DNA of 14,613 bases, taken from NCBI GenBank assembly GCA_045810265.1, contig JBJMWF010000179.1, forward strand, positions 1-14,613, written 5' to 3'. Shown piece by piece: positions 1-7,146 of the stretch (position 1 is its first letter; each line of letters opens with the position of its first letter). Made by a program: the position numbers and the translations under genes. This stretch comes from Scleromatobacter sp045810265 (lineage in GTDB: Bacteria; Pseudomonadota; Gammaproteobacteria; Burkholderiales; Burkholderiaceae_C). The notes under the pieces were generated by a model. It did no database searches. It was not told the DNA's origin and saw nothing but the letters and a program-made list of their open reading frames with translations.

Positions 1-260
1 ATATCCGTTATACGAATCCAGAGATGGGCGATGCGCGTCTTGTTCGGCAACATGGCGTGCCGCCGGCTCCGATCCCTTGAGTCCCGGCGCCTGTCCGCGG
101 CAACGCGATGCCCCAGGCGCTCCCGATTCGGCTTGCGCCTGAAGTCTCGCGGCGATGTCTGCATTGCGCCGCGCGAGCCCTGCACCGTCAGGGTGCGCCG
201 TGCGCCCGCAATCGTGCCAACCTCGCGATGCCCGCGATGCTTGCCTCCCGGCAACCATCC
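1..260. other. Left-edge stretch with no convincing gene
   Basis: No reading frame here has family resemblance or a good ribosome-binding site. The plus-strand frames that run through it are arginine- and proline-rich, as expected for the antisense of GC-rich coding DNA, and they continue antisense into the next gene. A short hairpin, TTGCC at 241-245 with GGCAA at 250-254, lies just beyond the stop of the minus-strand gene ending at 261. It could be a weak terminator, but no T-run follows. Confidence 0.4.
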
Positions 261-1343
261 TCACTGCGCCGGCACGCCCTCGCGCCACCGCGGCCAGCGC
301 GTGACGATGTCGGACACCAGCGGCCAGGCCGCCCGGTGGAGGTTGGCCGTGGCGATCGGAAAGCCGCCCGATTGCGCGTTCAGCGACTCCTGCGCCGTCT
401 GCCCCGGATGCGGGCGATCGAAGTTCGCGCCCGTGCGCAGCACCGCCACGCGATGCAGGTCCAGGCGTCCGGCCGCCGCGCCGCGGCGCAGCGCCTCGTA
501 GGTGGCGTTGTCTTCCTGCTGCGTCGTGCAATAGGTGCCCTTGCCGTCGGTCAGCAGCCGGGTCCAGCTCGATGCGCGCTCGCCCAGCCGCGTGCCGTGC
601 CACCAGGTGTCGCCGGCCAGCGTGTCGCATTGCAGCACCGATGGGGCCGCCTGGGCGGCAGCCTGCGGATACTGCCGGCGGTAGGCCGCGGCGGTGTCGT
701 TGTCCTCCAGGCGGGCGCCGGCGGAGAGCGCCAGCGCCCGCTGCAGCAGCGCTTCGTCGAGCTGGAACACCTCGGTGCCATATTCAAGCTTGGGCCTGGT
801 CGACGGATCCGCCGCCCCGATGCCGACATAGCCGCCCTCCCATTGCGGCGGCGCCTCGGTGACGTCGAATTCCTGCTGCAGGCCGAAGTCGACCAGGTAG
901 CGCGCCCAGGCCGCAGTGCCCAGCGTGCCGACGTTCGGGTCGATGCCGGCGATGCCCGTGACGACGAAGTACGCGTGCGAGAGGTCGAACTTGGGGCTCA
1001 GCGCCAGTGCCATGGTCGACGCGGCCGCGTTTGCATGGCCCATGCCGGTGGTCATCAGGCAGATGCCGCTGTCGGTGCACCGGACATCCGGGTACTGCGC
1101 CGACAGGCCGGCCACGCGAACGGACTGCTTGAGCGGCAGTTGGGCCAGCCACGGTGCGGCCTCGGGCCCGAACAGCGTGATGATCATGACCTTGACCGGA
1201 CGCGCCGCGGGGGGCTTGGCCGCGGCGGCACGCGGCGCTGCCGCGATCAGCAGCGCGGCCAGGGTGGAGGCGGCGACGGCGGCGCGGCGCAGGGTCGAAG
1301 ATGGACGTGACAAGACGGATTCCCCTTGGAGTCTTTCCGTCAT
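261..1343 (-). CDS. Exported purine nucleoside permease (NUP) family protein
   Basis: The 360-aa product resembles the NUP family (PF06516), named after a yeast purine nucleoside permease and related in fold to nucleoside phosphorylases. Seen in the sequence: a basic then hydrophobic leader (about residues 17-42, ending AAAA) consistent with Sec export, followed by the family-like opening KVMIITLFGPEAAPW (51-65), then TTGMGHANAAAS and VTGIAGIDPNVGTLG, and a C-terminal LRTGANFDRP segment. The length is normal for the family. The ATG at 1343 has no clear ribosome-binding site. A TTG at 1311-1313 is preceded by AAGGGGA and would start a 350-aa protein directly at the leader, so it is a serious alternative. 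The gene appears monocistronic, 208 nt beyond the DUF2807 gene on the same strand. The likely role is periplasmic binding, cleavage or uptake of purine nucleosides. The family is clear; the biochemical activity of bacterial members is not something I can settle here. Confidence 0.85.
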   Translation of the reverse strand: MTERLQGESVLSRPSSTLRRAAVAASTLAALLIAAAPRAAAAKPPAARPVKVMIITLFGPEAAPWLAQLPLKQSVRVAGLSAQYPDVRCTDSGICLMTTGMGHANAAASTMALALSPKFDLSHAYFVVTGIAGIDPNVGTLGTAAWARYLVDFGLQQEFDVTEAPPQWEGGYVGIGAADPSTRPKLEYGTEVFQLDEALLQRALALSAGARLEDNDTAAAYRRQYPQAAAQAAPSVLQCDTLAGDTWWHGTRLGERASSWTRLLTDGKGTYCTTQQEDNATYEALRRGAAAGRLDLHRVAVLRTGANFDRPHPGQTAQESLNAQSGGFPIATANLHRAAWPLVSDIVTRWPRWREGVPAQ

Positions 1344-1422
1344 TGTGCGTGCTCGGCCGCATCCCCTCGCGCTCCCCCGCAGGGCCGGCGCCCCAACCGA
1401 CCTTTCCACCTCAGGTATTACA

Positions 1423-1438
1423 TGAGATATACGTCTCA
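1423..1438. promoter_or_regulatory. Inverted repeat in the AT-rich leader of the NUP-family gene
   Basis: TGAGA-TATACG-TCTCA is a perfect 5-bp-arm inverted repeat in the 208-nt gap (1344-1551) upstream of the NUP-family gene. The part of the gap from about 1415 to 1551 is much richer in A+T than the flanking genes, as expected for a promoter region. I see no good -35/-10 pair on the minus strand. The palindrome could be a regulator-binding site. A second short inverted repeat, TGACG (1491-1495) with CGTCA (1502-1506), lies nearer the end of the DUF2807 gene and might act in its termination. Confidence 0.3.
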
Positions 1439-1551
1439 AGTGCCTGACATCGATCCTGATGCTTTACTTCAACAATTACCTTCAAGCCATTGACGCCGCG
1501 TCGTCATTTACTTTAAGCATTTTTCGCAAAGCACTGATCCATAAGAGTTTT

Positions 1552-2262
1552 CTACTTGTCACCCCGCGCATCAACTGACCCGAAGCCCGAGATCGACTTG
1601 CGCACCGTCGGCTGCCCCCAGTACTCCACGTGCCCCGCGCCCGAGATCTGCACGACCAGCGACTGCACCGGCCACAACACCGCGTTGCCCACGCCGCTGA
1701 TCGACACGTTGGCCGTGTCCGAGCGCAGCTGTTCGGCGCCGATCTTTCCCTTGCCCGAAACCGACAGCCGCAGATGCTCGACCTTGCCCGCCAGTTGCCC
1801 TTCGCCGGCGCCGGAGATCTCGAAATTGAGCTTGCCCACCTGCAACTGGTCGAAGCGCGCGACGCCCGAACCGGCCATGCTCACCGTCAACTGGTCGCCG
1901 CTGATGGGTCCGGGCGCGACCACGTCGTTGGCGCCGGACAGCGTCAAGCGGCTCAGGTGGCGCACCCTGACCTCCACCTGCGCACCGCTGCCGTTGTTCC
2001 AGAACTTCCAGCTGCCCGGCAGGTCGACGTGCAGGCGGCTGCCGGCCAGATGGATGTCGACGGCCTCCTGCGCCTGGGCGTCGCCCGCGACGAAGACCTC
2101 GTCGCGATCGCCCTGCACCAGGCGCACCTGGCCGGCCCCGTCCAGCACCACGCTGTCGAATGCGCCCGGCGCGTAGATCCTGCCCTCGGGCGCCTGCGCG
2201 TGCGCGAAGGCCGGTGCGAGCACGAGCGCGGCGAGCATCCATGAAGAGAAGTGGCGGTTCAT
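1552..2262 (-). CDS. Exported DUF2807 (head GIN domain) protein
   Basis: This 236-aa protein starts with a signal peptide (hydrophobic segment about 8-21, cleavage near AHA-QAP). The rest matches the DUF2807 or 'putative auto-transporter adhesin head GIN domain' family (PF10988). The opening FDSVVLDGAGQVRLVQGD is typical, and the body is a regular series of short beta repeats with Ser-Gly-Ala/Gly turns: LSGAND, MAGSG, ISGAGEGQLAG, VSGKGKIG, ISGVGNAVL, ISGAGHVEYWG, ISGFGSVDARG. These suggest a right-handed beta-solenoid in the periplasm or at the surface. The ATG has a good AGGGAG ribosome-binding site and overlaps the stop of the response regulator gene in an ATGA. It is therefore likely the last gene of the kinase, regulator, GIN operon. 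Function is unknown; envelope sensing or an output of the two-component system is plausible inference. Confidence 0.85.
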   Translation of the reverse strand: MNRHFSSWMLAALVLAPAFAHAQAPEGRIYAPGAFDSVVLDGAGQVRLVQGDRDEVFVAGDAQAQEAVDIHLAGSRLHVDLPGSWKFWNNGSGAQVEVRVRHLSRLTLSGANDVVAPGPISGDQLTVSMAGSGVARFDQLQVGKLNFEISGAGEGQLAGKVEHLRLSVSGKGKIGAEQLRSDTANVSISGVGNAVLWPVQSLVVQISGAGHVEYWGQPTVRKSISGFGSVDARGDK

Positions 2263-3005
2263 ATCGATTGCTCCCTGAGCTTCCTTGAAACGTCGCGGTT
2301 GGCGGTGATCAGCGTGCCGTCGGTCATGCGCGCGACGAGCTGCGAGTTCTCGTCGGGCGTCAGCGACTCGACGAAGTCGAGGTTGACGATGCAGCTGCGG
2401 TGCAGCTTGACGAACCTGGCCGGATCGAGCTTCTGCTCGAAGGTGACGATGGGCAGCCGCACCAGGTAGCTCTTGCCCTTGACGGCCAGCGCGGTGTACT
2501 TGGTGTCGGAACGCAGGTGCTCGATCGCGTCGACGCTGATCGGGAAGATGCGGCCCTGGTCGCGCACCAGCACGCGCGTGAGCGGCGCGCCGTCGGGCGT
2601 CTGCAGCGCATCGACCGCGCCGGCCAGCGCCGCAGGCGCGTCGCGCTGCACGTGGTTGATCGCCTCGACGAAGCGCTCGTGCGTGAACGGCTTGAGCAGG
2701 TAGTCGACGGCGTGCAGCTCGAAGGCGGTCAGCGCGTGCTCGTCGTAGGCGGTGGTGAAGATCACCGACGGCTGGTGGGCGTCGCCGGCCAGCGCCTGCA
2801 ACACCTGCAGGCCGGTCAGCACGGGCATCTGGATGTCCATCAGCACCAGGTCGGGCCGCAGCGCGCGGATCTGCGCCAGCGCACTCGCGCCGTCGCCGCA
2901 GGTGGCCACGAGTTCAAGCGCGGGCATCTGCGCGACCCAGTCGGCCAGCGCCTCGGCAGCGAGCGGTTCGTCTTCGGCGATCAGGACTCGGGTGAGTGTC
3001 GTCAT
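2259..3005 (-). CDS. LytTR-family response regulator
   Basis: The product has 248 residues. Residues 1-120 form a receiver domain with the acidic pair E11/D12, phospho-acceptor D57 in LVLMDIQMP, the conserved T84/T85 and K105 in LLKPF. Residues about 145-246 form a LytTR DNA-binding domain with the typical RIFPISVDAIEHLRSDTKY, FVKLHRSCIVNLDFV and DGTLITANRDVSRKL segments. Family members bind direct repeats upstream of targets and answer LytS-type kinases. The gene overlaps both neighbours by ATGA: its start lies in the kinase stop and its own stop lies in the start of the DUF2807 gene. This strongly suggests one operon with translational coupling. It resembles AlgR/BtsR/YpdB-type regulators, but no specific orthology can be assigned. 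Confidence 0.95.
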   Translation of the reverse strand: MTTLTRVLIAEDEPLAAEALADWVAQMPALELVATCGDGASALAQIRALRPDLVLMDIQMPVLTGLQVLQALAGDAHQPSVIFTTAYDEHALTAFELHAVDYLLKPFTHERFVEAINHVQRDAPAALAGAVDALQTPDGAPLTRVLVRDQGRIFPISVDAIEHLRSDTKYTALAVKGKSYLVRLPIVTFEQKLDPARFVKLHRSCIVNLDFVESLTPDENSQLVARMTDGTLITANRDVSRKLREQSI

Positions 3006-4105
3006 TGCGGTATCCAGAGATCGACGCGGAAACCCGCGCCGGGTTGGGTTCGAATCTGCAGGCGGGCGCGGCCGTCATAGTCGAGCGCGAAACGCCGTCG
3101 CAGTGCGGTCAGGCCGATGCCCGAGCGCGCGGGCGCCGGGTCGTCGAGCCGGGCCGGTTCGCAGCCGTCGCCGTCGTCTTCCACGCTCAGCTCCAGGCCC
3201 TGGTTCATCACGTTGCGCGCGCTGCGGATGCCCACGCGGCCGCCGTCCACGCGCGGCGCGATGCCGTGCTGGATGGCGTTCTCGACCAGCGGCTGCAGGC
3301 TCAGCGGCGGGATCTCGTCGGCGAAGGTGGCCGGATCGAGCTCCCACTCCACGCGCAGGCGCTTGCCCAGGCGCAGGCTCTCGAGCGCCAGGTAGTCGCG
3401 CACGAACTCGATCTCGTCGGCCAGCGGCACGCGATCCGCCGCACTGCGCTTGGTGTCGAGGACGTAACGCAGCATGCCGGCGAAGCGCATCAGCGCCGCC
3501 TCCGCGGCCTGGGCGTCCTTGCGAGTCAGCGCAATCAGCGAATTGAGCGTGTTGAACAGGAAATGCGGATTGAGCTTGCCGCTGATCACCGCCAGCTCGG
3601 CGCGCGCCAGCGCCGATTCGGCGTGCGCGGCCGCCAGCGAGGCGGCGCGCGCCCGGCGGCCCTGCAGCCAGGCCGTGAAGGCCGTCGCGATCGCCGCATA
3701 GGCGATCACGCCCCAGATCGCGCGCCAGAGCACCGTCTGCGCCAGCATCACGTTGGCGTAGACATATCCGTACAGCATCGACGAGACGGCGTAGTCGCAG
3801 GCCTGCCAGGCGACGCCGAACGCGATCGCGCCGGCGATGTGCAGCAGCACCTCGATGGCCGTGCCGCGCTGACCGTCCTGCATCCGGCGCACCCAGGGGA
3901 AGACGGCCACGCCCAGCACCATCGGCGGCCACAGGCTCAGCGTCGCCTGGTAGACGGCCTGCCACAGCTGCCACAGGCCGCGCTGGAATTCGGCGCCTGC
4001 CAGCACGTACAGCAGCCAGGCGACGGCGCAGGCGCAGCCGTAGGCAATCCACATCGAGCGGCGGCTGACGGCGTCGGTGACAGGCGGGGCAAGGTTCTCG
4101 GACAT
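3002..4105 (-). CDS. LytS-type membrane sensor histidine kinase
   Basis: The 367-aa product has about four transmembrane segments in residues 18-145, then a short coiled linker rich in Ala and Arg. A His_kinase domain (PF06580) follows, with the phospho-acceptor His181 in the family signature KLNPHFLFNTLNSL (177-190). An HATPase_c domain has the N box PLVENAIQHG (272-281), G1 box EDDGDG (309-314) and G2 GIGLTALRRRF (329-339). No extracytoplasmic sensor domain is visible, so sensing is probably in or at the membrane. The open frame extends far upstream to 5005, but that part is antisense to the sulfur fusion gene and lacks family resemblance. The ATG at 4105 starts a normal-length protein, though without an obvious ribosome-binding site. 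It is the first gene of the three-gene operon and the likely partner of the LytTR regulator. Confidence 0.93.
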   Translation of the reverse strand: MSENLAPPVTDAVSRRSMWIAYGCACAVAWLLYVLAGAEFQRGLWQLWQAVYQATLSLWPPMVLGVAVFPWVRRMQDGQRGTAIEVLLHIAGAIAFGVAWQACDYAVSSMLYGYVYANVMLAQTVLWRAIWGVIAYAAIATAFTAWLQGRRARAASLAAAHAESALARAELAVISGKLNPHFLFNTLNSLIALTRKDAQAAEAALMRFAGMLRYVLDTKRSAADRVPLADEIEFVRDYLALESLRLGKRLRVEWELDPATFADEIPPLSLQPLVENAIQHGIAPRVDGGRVGIRSARNVMNQGLELSVEDDGDGCEPARLDDPAPARSGIGLTALRRRFALDYDGRARLQIRTQPGAGFRVDLWIPQ

Positions 4106-4267
4106 GGCGCCATGGTACGTAGCGGCCGCGCGACGCGGGACACCAGGGGACGGATCGCCGGAATCTTCGACCGGAATGCGGTTGGCCGGCGCCGGGCTGG
4201 TGCGCCTGGCCAGCAGGCGGCGGCCCGCAGGGGAAGGACTTTCCAAAGCGGCAAGACTATCGCCACG

Positions 4268-4296
4268 AATATGGTATTTCATTCCAGAATATTCAA
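4268..4296 (-). promoter_or_regulatory. Candidate sigma-70 promoter of the kinase operon, with GAATAT repeats
   Basis: Read on the minus strand, TTGAAT (4296-4291) and CATATT (4273-4268) are separated by 17 bp. Each matches 4 of 6 bases of the sigma-70 consensus hexamers, which would place transcription start near 4261 and give a 5' leader of about 155 nt. The same segment carries GAATAT at 4267-4272 and again at 4287-4292, exactly 20 bp apart, and the second copy is inside the perfect palindrome GAATATTC (4287-4294). The region 4255-4320 is the AT-rich core of the 273-nt divergent gap (4106-4378) between the kinase operon and the sulfur fusion gene. I see no clear plus-strand promoter for the fusion gene. 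Confidence 0.4.
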
Positions 4297-4378
4297 GTTT
4301 TTCAGAAGCAGATTTCGGCGCCACGCCGATAGGATGGATGCCCATGCCACACCGGCATCCACCGCGGAACCGCTTGTC

Positions 4379-6664
4379 ATGGAAATCTATCTCGACGCCA
4401 ACGCCACCACCCCGGTGCTGCCCCAGGCACGCCAGGCGGCTCTCGCGGCCATGGCCGAGGACTACGGCAACCCGAGCAGCATCCACAGCACCGGCCTGCG
4501 CGCACGTTCGCTGATCGACGAGGTGCGCGCCCGTGCGCGCCGCGTGCTGGGCGCGCCGACCGGGCGGCTGCTGTTCACCAGCGGCGCCACCGAAGGCATC
4601 CAGACCGCGGTGTTGTCGGCGCTGGTCGGGCTGCGCGAGCGCCGCGCGCGCGGCGACGCGATTCCGCAGCTGCTGCTGCATGGCGCGACCGAGCACAAGG
4701 CCGTTCCCGAGTCGCTGCGCCACTGGAACGCGCTGCTTGGACTGGGCCTGCAGGTCGAGGCGATCCCGGTCGGCGGCGACGGCCGTCACGATCTGGCCTG
4801 GCTGCGCGAACGCGCGCCACTCGCGGGCCTGGTCTGCACGATGGCCGCCAACAACGAGACGGGCGTGATCAGCGATCTGGACGGTATCGCCGACGCCCTG
4901 GCCTCCAGCCCTGCCCTGTGGCTGGTGGACGGCGTGCAGGCGCTCGGCAAGCTGCCCTTGCGCCTGTGCGAGCGCCGCATCGACTACGCGCCGTTCTCGG
5001 GCCACAAGCTCTACGCACCCAAGGGCATCGGCCTGCTGTACGTGCGCGACGGCGCCCCCTTCACGCCGCTGATGGCCGGCGGCGGCCAGGAGGCGGCCCA
5101 GCGCTCGGGCACCGAGAACATGGCCGGCGTGGCCGCGCTGGGCGCGGTGCTGGCGGCGCTCGAGGACGGCGGCACCTTCCGCGGCGGCGCCACGCTCATG
5201 GCCTGGCGCGACCGTCTGTCCGAGGCGCTGGTCGAGGCCTTCCCGACCCTGGTCTTCAACGCGCCACCGGCGCTGTGCCTGCCCACGACGCTCAATTTCT
5301 CCGTGCCCGGCCTGGCCTCCAAGCTCTTGCTGGACCTGTTCGACGCCGCCGACGTGCGCGTCAGCGGCGGCTCGGCCTGCAGCGCCGCCAAGGCGCAGCC
5401 CAGCTACGTGTTGGAGGCGATGGGATTGCCCGCGTGGCAGACGGCGTCGGCCGTGCGCCTGTCGTTCGGGCCGGCCGCCGACGACGACTTCATCGCGCAG
5501 GCCTGCGAGCGCATCCGCGCCTGCGGCGTCTCACTGCGCGAGTGCTGCCTGGTGCCCAGCCAGCCGCGCACCCTGGCCGCCGACGGCCTGACGCGCTTCA
5601 TCGTCGACGGCGCCTGTTGCTACCTGCTGGCCGACGCCGCCAGCCGGCGCTGCGTCGTGATCGATCCGCTGCCCGAGCTCGGCGCGCGCCTGGGCGACCT
5701 GCTGCGCTGCCAGGGCTACACGCTGGCGGCGGTGCTCGACACCCACAGCCATGGCGATCACGTGTCGTCCGCCGGCGAGCTGCGCGCTGCCCTGGCCGAC
5801 CGGATGGACGACACAGGCCCGCTGGAGCCGCTCGGCTGGCCGCAGGGCGCCCGCGCGATCGCGCTGGGTGCGATGACGTTGACGCGGATGGCCATTCCCG
5901 GCCACACGCTGGATTCGACCGCCTACCTGCTGCACGATCCGCGCGGCCTGCGCCTGGCCTTCGTCGGCGACACCGTGATGCCCGGCGCCCTCGGCCGCAG
6001 CGACTTCGAGCAGAGTGCGCCGCTGTCGTTCGGGGCCTCGCTGGTCAAGCTGGCGCAGGTCGTCGGCCCGGCCACGCTGCTGCTGCCGGGCCATGACTAC
6101 GACGATCGCTTCGCCAGCACGCTGGCCAGCGAGCGCCGCGCGCAGCCGCTGGTGGCACGGGTGCTGGGCGGGGGCCTGGACGCCGCCGGCTTCGCCGCCG
6201 CCAAGGCCGAGCTCGAACGCGGCCTGGGCCTGACCGGCTACCAGACGCTGGCCTGTGGCGCGCGCGTCGAGCCGCGCGACGACTCGCTGTCGCAGGAGCT
6301 CGCGCCGGCGGCGCTGCAGGCGCTGCTGCAGGCGCACCCGGACCTGCTGTTCGTCGACGTGCGCGAGGGCTACGAGCAGCGCCTGGGCCACGCGCCGGCG
6401 CTGGACGCGCCGCGCGTGCGGCACCAGGCGATCGCGCTGTCGCAACTGGTGCAGGCGCTGCCGGACTGGCTGGCGCTGCCCGTCGCCACGCCGGTGGTGT
6501 TCTATTGCCGCAGCGGCAATCGCAGCGCGCAGGCCGCGGGGGCGCTGCGCCGGCTGGGACATGACAACGCCTGGAGCCTGGCTGGCGGCATCGCCTTGTG
6601 GCGTCCGGAGGCCGCCAATGGGGCCGAATCGGGCGCCGAGCAGTCCGCCGCCGCCCTCGCCTGA
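4379..6664 (+). CDS. Triple fusion: cysteine desulfurase / ETHE1-like persulfide dioxygenase / rhodanese
   Basis: The product has 761 residues. Domain 1 (1-about 385) is a PLP-dependent cysteine desulfurase of IscS/NifS type: opening YLDANATTPV, His106, ANNETG (157-162), Asp184/Gln187, PLP Lys210 in FSGHKLYAPKGIG and catalytic Cys334 in SGGSACSAAKAQPSYVL. Domain 2 (about 400-600) has a metallo-beta-lactamase fold: THSHGDH (455-461), PGHT with His509, GDT with Asp531, then GRSDF (539-543) and PGHDYDD. The GRxDF and HDY elements favour persulfide dioxygenase over glyoxalase II, and His456, His509 and Asp531 are the expected iron ligands. Domain 3 (about 640-745) is a rhodanese with FVDVRE and catalytic Cys710 in the loop CRSGNRS. 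Inference: one chain could take sulfur from cysteine, oxidise persulfide to sulfite and transfer sulfane sulfur. An in-frame ATG at 4334 would add 15 residues; the 4379 start matches the usual family N-terminus. The gene appears monocistronic. Confidence 0.9.
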   Translation: MEIYLDANATTPVLPQARQAALAAMAEDYGNPSSIHSTGLRARSLIDEVRARARRVLGAPTGRLLFTSGATEGIQTAVLSALVGLRERRARGDAIPQLLLHGATEHKAVPESLRHWNALLGLGLQVEAIPVGGDGRHDLAWLRERAPLAGLVCTMAANNETGVISDLDGIADALASSPALWLVDGVQALGKLPLRLCERRIDYAPFSGHKLYAPKGIGLLYVRDGAPFTPLMAGGGQEAAQRSGTENMAGVAALGAVLAALEDGGTFRGGATLMAWRDRLSEALVEAFPTLVFNAPPALCLPTTLNFSVPGLASKLLLDLFDAADVRVSGGSACSAAKAQPSYVLEAMGLPAWQTASAVRLSFGPAADDDFIAQACERIRACGVSLRECCLVPSQPRTLAADGLTRFIVDGACCYLLADAASRRCVVIDPLPELGARLGDLLRCQGYTLAAVLDTHSHGDHVSSAGELRAALADRMDDTGPLEPLGWPQGARAIALGAMTLTRMAIPGHTLDSTAYLLHDPRGLRLAFVGDTVMPGALGRSDFEQSAPLSFGASLVKLAQVVGPATLLLPGHDYDDRFASTLASERRAQPLVARVLGGGLDAAGFAAAKAELERGLGLTGYQTLACGARVEPRDDSLSQELAPAALQALLQAHPDLLFVDVREGYEQRLGHAPALDAPRVRHQAIALSQLVQALPDWLALPVATPVVFYCRSGNRSAQAAGALRRLGHDNAWSLAGGIALWRPEAANGAESGAEQSAAALA

Positions 6665-6715
6665 GCGCCCGCACCTGGCAGTTGCGGCCCGTCTACAGGG
6701 CGCCCGGCGGGCAAT

Positions 6716-6730
6716 TGAGAACGATTCTCA
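6716..6730. promoter_or_regulatory. Fur-box-like palindrome upstream of the SWIB gene
   Basis: TGAGAACGATTCTCA is a perfect inverted repeat, TGAGAA and TTCTCA around a 3-nt centre. It matches 11 of the 14 fixed positions of the 7-1-7 Fur consensus TGATAATnATTATCA. It lies 51 bp after the stop of the sulfur fusion gene and 119 bp before the SWIB start, in the only sizeable gap here (6665-6849). No small gene in the gap looks real. The position suggests iron-dependent control of the SWIB gene, but no matching -35/-10 pair stands out, and binding is untested. Confidence 0.55.
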
Positions 6731-6849
6731 TCGCCTACCCGGATGACCTCGGCAAGGCTGCTACCACAGGTTGATGCGGCCATGACGCCACACCAAGCTC
6801 GCCGCGACGGCGTATGCTCGCGCCCTTTCCCGTTTTCGAGAGGTTCCCG

Positions 6850-7113
6850 ATGGCTACCGCTGCACCCGCCAAGACTTCCGCCTTCATGAAGGCCCTCAAG
6901 CCGAGCCCCGCCCTCGCCGCCATCGTCGGCAGCGAACCCTTGCCGCGCACTGCGGTCACCAAGGCCCTGTGGGACTACATCAAGGCCCACAACCTGCAGA
7001 ACCCGGCCAACAAGCGCAACATCCTGTGCGATGCCAAGCTCAAGGCGGTGATGGGCAAGGACGAAGTCACGATGTTCGAGATGACCGGCCTGGTCGGCAA
7101 GCACCTGAGCTGA
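6850..7113 (+). CDS. Small stand-alone SWIB/MDM2-domain protein
   Basis: This 87-aa protein consists almost wholly of a SWIB domain (PF02201). Visible family features are the opening LKPSPALAAIVGSEPLPRTAV, ALWDYIKAHNLQNPANKRNILCD (39-61) and the closing FEMTGLVGKHL. The start at 6850 has a GAGAGG ribosome-binding site six bases upstream. An in-frame ATG at 6814 lacks support and would add 12 unrelated residues. SWIB domains are known from eukaryotic SWI/SNF complexes and occur in bacteria either alone or fused to topoisomerase in Chlamydia. In proteobacteria they are thought to be small chromosome- or protein-binding factors, with no settled function. A Fur-like site lies upstream, and the gene converges with the nucleoside hydrolase-like gene. 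A short Ala/Thr/Lys-rich N-terminus precedes the domain. Confidence 0.93.
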   Translation: MATAAPAKTSAFMKALKPSPALAAIVGSEPLPRTAVTKALWDYIKAHNLQNPANKRNILCDAKLKAVMGKDEVTMFEMTGLVGKHLS

Positions 7114-7120
7114 AGACGAC

Positions 7121-7144
7121 CGCGTCACGCGCGCGCGTGACGCG
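7121..7144. terminator. Perfect 24-bp palindrome between convergent genes (possible two-way terminator)
   Basis: CGCGTCACGCGC followed directly by its reverse complement GCGCGTGACGCG forms a perfect 24-bp palindrome. It sits in the 33-nt gap between the SWIB stop (7113) and the minus-strand stop at 7147. Its position and symmetry suit a shared transcription terminator. No T-run follows on either strand, so it may instead work with Rho, stabilise 3' ends or act as a protein-binding site. Confidence 0.5.
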
Positions 7145-7146
7145 CC

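Noticed and set aside
108..1310. 400-aa plus-strand frame opposite the NUP-family gene
   Set aside because: It is arginine-rich antisense translation without domain features; the minus strand has the real gene.
2996..4378. Long plus-strand extension upstream of the cysteine desulfurase start
   Set aside because: It overlaps the histidine kinase gene in antisense and has no family resemblance. Homology begins at about 4379.
4106..5005. 300-residue N-terminal extension of the histidine kinase frame
   Set aside because: It is antisense to the desulfurase domain. The ATG at 4105 gives a normal LytS-type protein starting before its first membrane segment.
5531..6562. 343-aa minus-strand frame opposite the dioxygenase-rhodanese part
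   Set aside because: It is a shadow of the fusion gene, rich in Arg, Gln and Ala with no motif.
6743..6898. 48-codon plus-strand ORF between the Fur-like box and the SWIB gene, considered as a HemP-like small protein
   Set aside because: It has no ribosome-binding site, overlaps the SWIB start and does not resemble HemP.
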